From Lathyrus oleraceus (Eukaryota > Streptophyta > Magnoliopsida > Fabales > Fabaceae), in the NCBI RefSeq assembly GCF_024323335.1, contig NC_066581.1:444441816-444505815 (forward strand): DNA of 64,000 nucleotides, read 5' to 3'. The notes beneath the pieces are model-generated. The model searched no databases. It saw only the letters and a program-made list of their open reading frames with translations, and had not been told where the DNA came from. Positions 57,068-64,000 of this stretch are shown here, in pieces; position 1 is the first letter of the stretch; every line of letters begins with the position of its first letter. A program made the translations under genes and the position numbers.

Positions 57068-58810
57068 CTTCAGATCGAGCCGTACATTAGGCCAATTTGA
57101 AGACATGGGTGCCACACTGGGTCGTACATTAGACCGAATAATGAGTCATCCATTAGGCTGCCGACTTCGCTGGGGAGTCGGAGTGTGTCATATGCTGTTG
57201 GGGATAAAGGATCAGAATGGACCATACGCTAGATCGTATCTGAGTTGAAGAGAGAGCCGTCCGTTAGGCTGAATCTGATGATGAAAGGGGTAGTCGTACA
57301 CTAGACTACACTTCAGAAATGTACCGTACACTAGGTAGCATCTGAGTAGTTGAGGATCCGAATGGGTCGTACGTTAGACCGCATTGGAGTTGCTGGAGCT
57401 CAGAATGGATCGTACATTAAATCGAATCTGAGTTGCAGAATGAGCCGTCCAGTAGGCTGAATCTGATGGTAAAAGGGAGTAGTCGTACACTAGACTACAC
57501 TTCAGAAATGTACCGTACACTAGGTAGCATCTGAGTAAGGGAGTAGCCGTATACTAGACTACCATTCAGAAATGTACCTGTCCGAAGGTAGCATCTGAGA
57601 AAGGGAGTAGCCGTATACTGGACTACCATCCAGAAATGTACCTGTCCGAAGGTAGCATCTGGGAAAGGGAGTAGCCGTATACTAGACTACCATCCAGAAA
57701 TGTACCTGTCCGAAGGTAGCATCTGGGAAAGGGAGTAGCCGTATACTGGACTACCATCCAGAAATGTACCTGTCCGAAGGTAGCATCTGGGAAAGGGAGT
57801 AGCCGCATACTAGACTACCATTCAGAAATGTACCTGTCCGAAGGTAGCATCTGAGTAAGGGAGTAGCTGTATACTTGACTACCATCCAGAAATGTACCTG
57901 TCCGAAGGTAGCATCTGGGAAAGGGAGTAGCCGTATACTGGACTACCATCCAGAAATGTACCTGTCCGAAGGTAGCATCTGGGAAAGGGAGTAGCCGTAT
58001 ACTAGACTACCATCCAGAAATGTACCTGTCCGAAGGTAGCATCTGGGAAAGGGAGTAGCCGTATACTGGACTACCATCCAGAAATGTACCTGTCCGAAGG
58101 TAGCATCTGGGAAAGGGAGTAGCCGCATACTAGACTACCATTCAGAAATGTACCTGTCCGAAGGTAGCATCTGGGAAAGGGAGTAGCCGTATACTAGACT
58201 ACCATTCAGAAATGTACCTGTCCGAAGGTAGCATCTGAGAAAGGGAGTAGCCGTATACTAGACTACCATCCAGAAATGTACCTGTCCGAAGGTAGCATCT
58301 GGGAAAGGGAGTAGCCGTATACTGGACTACCATCCAGAAATGTACCTGTCCGAAGGTAGCATCTGGGAAAGGGAGTAGCCGTATACTGGACTACCATCCA
58401 GAAATGTACCTGTCCGAAGGTAGCATCTGGGAAAGGGAGTAGCCGTATACTAGACTACCATTCAGAAATGTACCTGTCCGAAGGTAGCATCTGAGAAAGG
58501 GAGTAGCCGTATACTAGACTACCATCCAGAAATGTACCTGTCCGAAGGTAGCATCTGGTCAGATGAAGGTCTAACTTGGTCGTGCATTAGACTGTACTTG
58601 AGTTGAAGAAGGTCAGAATGGATCGTACGCTAGATCGTATCTGAGTTGTTGAGGGTCAGAATGGATCGTCTGTTAGATCGTATCTGAGTTGAAGAAGGTC
58701 AGAATGGATCGTACGCTAGATCGTATCTGAGTTGTCGAAGGTCAGAATGGATCGTATGCTAGATCGTATCTGAGTTGAAGGAGTCATATGTTGAGCTGAA
58801 TCAGAATGAA
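57068..58810. repeat. Hairpin array with constant loop GTACNNTA
   Basis: More than 20 units have the form arm-GTACATTA/GTACACTA/GTACGTTA/GTACGCTA/GTCCGTTA-complementary arm. Arms seen: GGTC/GACC, GTAGTC/GACTAC, TACC/GGTA, AGCC/GGCT and GATC/GATC. Confidence 0.85.
57543..58556. repeat. 64-bp tandem satellite, about 16 units
   Basis: GTAGCC recurs every 64 bp from 57543 to 58503. Each unit holds GTAGCCGTATACTAGACTAC and TACCTGTCCGAAGGTA. Variants (CTAGAC/CTGGAC, CATTCAG/CATCCAG, CTGAG/CTGGG) show a higher-order pattern: 57607-57862 reappears as 57927-58182, a shift of 320 bp or five units. Minus-strand ORFs here are repeat artefacts. Confidence 0.95.
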
Positions 58811-59985
58811 CCGTATGTTAGGCTGTATCTGTATACGTTGTACTTGCAATAAATGTCTGGGATGGGCTTAAAGATGCCACCGCTAGGAGGATATCGAAGT
58901 ATTGTCAGAATGAATGTTCCCATGAATTGCATCTGGAATATGTATCTGAATCTTGTCTGTGATTGATAAAGGCGTTTGCCTGAATGAGCCTTTTACTTTG
59001 ACTATATCAGGAGGATAATTAACCTGCAAAGAAAAGTTAGCTTTATGCTATGTCATGATGCATGAGATGTTTCGTGTTATGCTAAAATAAATGTGAATGT
59101 TGTATGCATGCGTATGCTGTGAAATGATGTAATGAATGAGTTATGCGTATGAGAAGTTCTGCTTGGGGACTCTACTGGAGAAAATAAATCCCCATCTACT
59201 GATTGGAGATATTTGTAACGATGACCCTTTCTCGGCATGGAGTTCTTGATTCTGTCTGATGGTAGAAATATTCCACAGATCTTGGCTGAGGATGGATGAG
59301 ATGATCAATCTGTCTGATGATGCCGACCTCTGTTGGGGAATAGCTGGCTGTGCCGGGGAATACTGCCAACTTCTTCTGGGGAAAAAAACAGGCTTGCTGG
59401 GGGGAAGAGAATTGGTAGTGGATTCATTGGAAGCATGATTAGACCTGTTCCTTGATCCTGAAGTAGGGTAGTAATTGTTATTGCTATTCTATGCATGTAT
59501 TTTGGTAAACATTGGTCATATTCAAATGCACATATTAATTCAAATTAAATCAATGGACATTTACGCAACCAAAACAGAAAAGTAAAAAACAAAAGCATCT
59601 TTTTTGAAAGAGGGTTGTATTGATTTTTGAAAGAAGGCCTATAAACAGGCAAATTGTGTACAAGGAGACAGAAATCCTAGTAAGAGGAAATTGTCAAAAA
59701 CAAAGAGAAAGCTATGCAGAAAAAGTCCTATTGATTTTAAGTCTACTACTGCCATTATGTCTTCAAGCATCTCATCCCCTGCTGTCGGATAGAAGTGATT
59801 GGCTTGGTCAGTCCCTTGAACTTGGATGAAAGTTGACTGAGAACGGGTGTCATACCCCAAAATTTGCCCGTTGGCATTACCAAGCATTTTCCAAGACCCT
59901 CTGACTTGTTCTGCAAGGCACTGATATCAAATGGACAAAAGCCCACTCACAACAGGCCCAATCCACAGGCGGCCCAAAACAGCCG

Positions 59986-60800
59986 GCTCGCTAGGCGAGC
60001 AGCTCCTTCGCCTAGCGAACATCTCATCATGCCACTCGCCCAGCGAAGCGTTGGATCCAGGAAAAGGCCCAGACCTGGTTTGCTCGCTAGGCGAGCAATT
60101 CCTTCGCCTAGCGAAGCTTGCGAGAATTTGAGGTTTTGGACCTCATTTTAAGCCCATTAGGTCACCATTACCACTACTATAAATACCTGCTCCTCTGCCA
60201 CGAAAAAGAACACACAGAGGCGGACTCACCTACACGGAGACACTCACACAGAGACCCGGAGGAAACCCTAGCACCGAAACCCTGCTGATCCAAGGAATTC
60301 AGAAGGCGGAAACCCTGAAGGCCGCTTACCCGTTCCGAAGCTACCGCCGCCCAACTCAATCCGGCTCGCCAATTCAAGGTTGCAACTCGATTTGCAAACA
60401 GGTTTGTATCACTATTATCGCTTTAGTTCTTAATTGGCATATGATATTGCTTTAGGATTCTTAATCGGCATATGATTATCACTTTGTGTTCTTATTTTGC
60501 ATATGGTACCGCTTTAGTGTCTTAATTTGCATGTGATATCGTTTTGTACTCTCATTTGGCATATGGTACCACTTCATGTTCTTAATTTGTGAAGGATATT
60601 ATAATTGAATTCATAAACATCTTGAAGTTTTGCATGAGAATTTAAAGGTGCTTGAATATTGTGAAACTGAACCATATAATTATGTGTTAGAGGTCATAAG
60701 CCATGCTGCAGATTGAGGTCCTAATTTCAAACCCGTAGCCGCTCGCTAGCTCATCGCTAGGCGAGCCCGCAGCGAGCCTTCGCTGAGCCTTCGCTAGGCG
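59986..60800. repeat. GCTCGCTAGGCGAGC / TTCGCCTAGCGAA palindromes in the solo LTR
   Basis: About seven copies of CGCTAGGCGA or CGCCTAGCGA palindromes lie in two clusters, 59986-60115 (before the TATA box) and 60740-60803. Confidence 0.85.
60177..60186 (+). promoter_or_regulatory. TATA box of the 2.2-kb solo LTR
   Basis: CTATAAATAC is followed by a leader (CTGCTCCTCTGCC) and, near 60400, by CAGGTTTGTATC, which resembles a splice donor. Confidence 0.65.
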
Positions 60801-62046
60801 AAGCAGAGGCGAAAGAGACAGGGGCTGCTTGGTCTTTTTATTGCCCATTTTATGTTTACCTAATGATGATTCTGCATTATTTGGCTTAAATCCCTGGCTG
60901 TGATATTTATTTTATGGTGCAATTTCAAATTGTATTTTACCTCGATGCTTTAATCCGTGTGTTCATGGTGTAAAGGCTAGCATACTTCCGAAGAAATAGC
61001 CGGCTAGGTACTCCGCTTTATGCATGGGAAGCCTTCATGGAGATGGATTCTGAATTATTTCACTTTATGTGAAGATTCATATTGATTGCTTAATTAATTT
61101 TAATGTAGTGATCCTTAATGTGTTGATTTTAATGTATCGATTTAATGCGGTATCGCCATAATTACCTAACGAACTTAAAACATGGACTTTAAATAAATGA
61201 TATCGGACCTCTCTTTATTACCCCACGATTACAATATTACGGTCATGTCCCGCGAATAGGGGGATATCCTTAGCAAAGACCCTTCGGTTAAATCATCATA
61301 GTCCCTCGGACGTTGCCTTCGGAATTACGATTTTGTCCCTTGACGACCCTTCGGTGTAGCCTACGGTTAAATGATGATAGTCCCTTCGAATGCTAAGGTA
61401 TCCTCACAACTGTTTCCTTCAATGACCTATCGATGACCCTACGATGACCCTTCTACATCCCCAGGATAAAACTACTTACTTCTCAATAGTAAGGACAGTT
61501 TTACCCTCATAAGAATAGGAAATGCCCGGAAAGACCTCGGACAGGTACAACCCTTAATTGCTCATTCATAACAAAAAAAATATACTATTCACACCTCACA
61601 CATTTCAAACATCCTTTTTAGAAAATCACCACTTAGCATACATCCGTACTAGGATCATTGCCAAGTTATATTTTTCTAAACTATTTTCAAAATTAAACGA
61701 GATAATCACTTTGTATACATTCATGCAAGAATCATTACAAAGTTAAACTCTCATTTTCAAAACCTTTTTTTTTACATTTTTCAACCACCTTTTCAGACTA
61801 AAAAAAAAACATAAATGATTGAGCAATTAAGAGCCCATGGATAACCATGGATACAAAGGGTGCTTACCCCTTCCCTTTGTATAAAGTACCTCCCGAACTT
61901 AAGAATCTAAATTAAGGTCTTTCCTGTTCTTTTCCGCCTTTCCTTATGGGATAAAAGAAAAGTCGGTGGCGACTCTTGCTAACCGCGACATTGCGACTAC
62001 AAATCCAATAAGGTCCAGTTCACCGTATGACAACGGGACATAGTCA

Positions 62047-62254
62047 TACGCTTTAATCCCTAATTTTTGCCTGGACCGCCTTTTCAGGTTTTCAGTCCAC
62101 CAGGATACCCTTTTTTGCCCAAGCCACCTTTTCAGGTTTTCGACTTGCCGGGTGTACTTTTTTTTTATATATATCCCTAATTTTTGCCCGAACCCTTTTG
62201 GTTCGCCGGGATGCCCTTACTTTTGCCTAGATACGTCGATCTAGCGGGTCTTTT
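62047..62254 (-). other. Post-integrase tail with inverted repeats
   Basis: The frame after integrase dissolves into four units of (A)TTTTTGCC-arm-loop-arm-(C)GG. Arms: TGGAC/GTCCA (62072-62099), CAAG/CTTG (62120-62147) and CTAGAT/ATCTAG (62227-62244). The equivalent region of the other Ogre is 21672-21825. Confidence 0.7.
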
Positions 62255-62933
62255 TCATGCGTAGTATTTTTTAACTATGTCCGCGTTCACGGGATGCGGG
62301 AAATCTTCGCCATCCACTGTAGCAAGTATCATGGCTCCACCAGAGAATACCTTCCTAACTACAAATGGCCCTTTGTACGTGGGAGTACATTTGCCTCTGG
62401 GATCAGTTTGCGGTAGCACGATACGCTTGATTACCAAGTCGCCAATTTGATACACTTGTCGCTTGACCCTTTCGTTGAATGCCTGGGTCATGCGTTTCTG
62501 ATATATCTGCCTATGACAAACAGCCGCGAGTCTCTTCAATCAAATTTATCTGATCGAGTCGAGTCTGAATACGTTCCTCTTCCTCTAAGCCCGCCTCTTT
62601 CATGATTCTTAGCGAGGGAATCTGAACTTCCACTAGTAAGATGGCTTCCATTCCATAGACTAAAGAGAACGGAGCTGCCCCTGTCGAAGTGCGTACTGAA
62701 GTGCGATAGTCATGAAAAGCAAATGGTAACATCTCATGCCAGTCTTTGTACATTACTGTCATCTTTTGTATAAGCTTCTGGACATTGTTAGCAGCCTCCA
62801 CGGCGCCGTTCATCCTTGGCCGGTACGGAGAAGAATTAGAGTGTTTTATTTTGAGCCGCGTGCAGAGTGCAGTAACCATCTTGTTGTTCAAATTAGCACT
62901 ATTATCAGTGATAACTCTTTCAGGAGACAACAA
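62255..62933 (-). pseudogene. Ogre-like integrase, C-terminal half
   Basis: Two overlapping minus-strand frames (62511-62933 and 62255-62539) give the end of the catalytic core and the C-terminal domain: VITDNSANLNNKMV (second catalytic D), SSPYRPRMNGAVEAANN (catalytic E), FAFHDYRTSVRTSTGAAPF, SLVYGMEAILLVEVQ, then RLAAVCHRQIYQKRM, FNERVKRQVYQIGDLVIK, GKCTPTYKGPFVVRKVF and LATVDGEDFPHPVNAD. The usual DNG is DNS here, and a frameshift near 62515-62540 separates the frames. The zinc-binding domain and first D are missing: the upstream sequence jumps to RNase H near 62940. Confidence 0.9.
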
Positions 62934-62939
62934 GTTTCT

Positions 62940-63420
62940 CGAATAGATATTTGATAGAACCCATCTTAGAAATCAATAAAGTGGTATGATTCAACATGTA
63001 CTGTCTTAGTCGGCGAGCAGCCCAAGCCAAAGCGCAGCAAGCTTTCTCGAGCTATGAGTATCTTGTTTCACAGTCGGTACCTTTTGCTAAGGCGGTATAT
63101 GGCATGCTCTTTTCGACCAGACTCGTCATGTTGCCCCAACACACCTCATTGGATTTTCTAACACGGTCAAATACATGATTAGAGGTCTTCCTTCAACTGG
63201 TGGTGTCAGAATTGGAGGTTCTTGGAGACACTTCTTGATTTTATCAAAAGTTTCCTGACATTCATCATCTCTTGACTGTCCTCAGTAATTTGAAGATAGG
63301 TTTGCAAGTAGCAGTCAAGTAGGATATAAACCGGGCAATGTAATTCAAGTGCCCCAAGAGGCTTCTGACTTCTTTCTTGTCTACTTTTAGTACTCAGATC
63401 GACAGTTTCAATTGACTCCT
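62940..63420 (-). pseudogene. RT thumb and RNase H fragment
   Basis: The minus strand reads, with several frame breaks, RSLLGHLNYIARFISYLTAT (end of RT) near 63300-63375, CLQEPPILTPPVEGRPLIMY near 63180-63240, and RNase H pieces (CHIPP, KACCALAWAARRLRQYML) near 62990-63110. The palm with the YxDD box is deleted: upstream near 63400 the sequence passes to the pol N-terminus. Another deletion joins RNase H to the integrase core near 62940. Confidence 0.75.
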
Positions 63421-63761
63421 CAGGCGGCTGTATAGTCCTTTCTTCTTTCAGTAACAGTCTGGCAAGTTCTTCAGGTACTTCACAATCTTCCTCACTTCCA
63501 TCTTCGGCTTGGTAGATCGGATTTTCGAAGTCATAATGAACAGTAGCAGAACTATTATCAACAGGATCCAGAGTGGATGTGGATACGCAATTTGTTACGT
63601 GAGTGTGTGCAAGAAAGCATAGCTTGTTTGAAAAATGACAGGAAAGATAAAGAGCGCAATATTTGAATGCAAAAAGTCCATTGATTTATTGAATATGAAT
63701 ATGCTTATGAGAATGACAAAACATTTAACCAAATTTGATACATTGAATAAACAACAAACAA
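63421..63761 (-). pseudogene. pol N-terminal segment and gag-pol spacer
   Basis: The minus strand near 63420-63600 reads an acidic stretch with DFENPIYQAEDGSEEDCEVP and ELARLLLKEERTIQPPEES, typical of the region before RT in Ogre pol. Protease is not seen. From about 63600 to 63761 there is spacer. Confidence 0.75.
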
Positions 63762-64000
63762 TTACTCCTGACTAAAGGAAGTTGGAATAGTGTCTTCAGC
63801 CTTCCAATTATCCAAGTTGCAATCGCTATACACATCTTCTACAGCATTAACAGTCTTGTCATGATCGGGCATAGGAGCAGTGATGACATTAGGAATATCC
63901 AGAGGATCAAATTCAAATTCCCCAGCGTCGATCATATCCTGAATCTTGTTCTTCAGCGACCAGCAATCATTCGTATCATGCCCGGGGCTATCGGAGTGAT
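63762..64000 (-). pseudogene. gag C-terminus, cut by the window edge
   Basis: The open minus-strand frame runs from the window edge to a TAA at 63762-63764. It reads the knuckle tail HSDSPGHDTNDCWSLKNKIQ, DMIDAGEFEFDPLDIPNV and an acidic end (EDTIPTSFSQE). It lines up with the gag ends at 22904 and 53933. Too little is visible to say whether the gag is intact; given the deletions in pol the element as a whole is defective. Confidence 0.8.

Larger units (their letters stand above)
56888..59842 (-). other. 3' UTR of the Ogre-like element at the right end
   Basis: Non-coding. It contains the hairpin array 57068-58810 and the 64-bp tandem block within it. The rest (58811-59842) is unremarkable apart from a GCTGGGGA theme near 59330-59400, also seen in the other Ogre 3' UTR near 20900-21180. 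It continues on the far side of the solo LTR, at 62038. Confidence 0.8.
59848..62032 (+). mobile_element. Solo LTR of a 2.2-kb gypsy LTR family
   Basis: This 2185-bp unit starts TGTCATACCCCAAAATTTGCC and ends CAGTTCACCGTATGACA, with matching terminal inverted ends TGTCATAC/GTATGACA. The 5-bp TSD ACGGG lies at 59843-59847 and 62033-62037. It has a plus-strand TATA (60177-60186), a leader and a 3' U5 part shared with 38350-39337 and 54214-55070. There is no internal domain. It sits inside the 3' UTR of the right-end Ogre-like element. Confidence 0.95.

Overview
The window is plant nuclear DNA made almost entirely of transposable elements. I find no intact host gene. Ogre-type Ty3/gypsy elements with very long LTRs, a PBS matching tRNA-Arg and tandem-repeat-rich 3' UTRs, plus the general LTR style, point to a large legume genome, most likely tribe Fabeae (pea, vetch, lentil, grass pea). 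That assignment rests on element type, not on a host gene.

Layout. (1) 1-12364: an old minus-strand gypsy element (LTR-like sequence 1-2757, gag remnants 2758-4050 and 11516-12364). It is split by a Ty1/copia element at 4051-11515 with 1381-bp LTRs and 5-bp target-site duplication (TSD) GGAGC. (2) 12365-30628: a young 18.3-kb minus-strand Ogre derivative with two 5201-bp LTRs and TSD CTTAT, inserted into the same old gag. It keeps gag but has lost nearly all of pol. The gag N-terminus of the old element resumes at 30629-30748, followed by its 5' UTR, PBS and LTR. (3) 30749-45109: a mosaic of related LTR fragments, including an 899-bp duplicated segment (34571/40419), a copia-type solo LTR (36717-38344, TSD TAACT) and part of another LTR family (35470-36716 with 38350-39337). 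(4) 45119-48505: a Mutator-like element (9-bp TSD TTGAATTAT) carrying a broken DDE transposase, an OTU-protease-like tail and, on the other strand, an almost complete three-exon plant-mobile-domain gene. (5) 48992-54169: 3' UTR and gag scrap of another minus-strand gypsy element with pol deleted. (6) 54214-64000: LTR fragments, the 3' LTR and 3' UTR of a minus-strand Ogre-like element with a 64-bp tandem array, a 2185-bp solo LTR (59848-62032, TSD ACGGG) inserted in it, then its integrase, RNase H/RT and gag remnants up to the window edge.

The most unusual signal is in the 3' UTRs of three gypsy elements, in the tails after integrase, and in one LTR. All are packed with short hairpins in which the loop is nearly constant but the stem changes from copy to copy with compensating changes. 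Each region uses a different loop (TTTACCGA, CTGANN, GTACNNTA, ACAAAAGGTA and others). This recurrent constant-loop, covarying-stem design is what I would check first.
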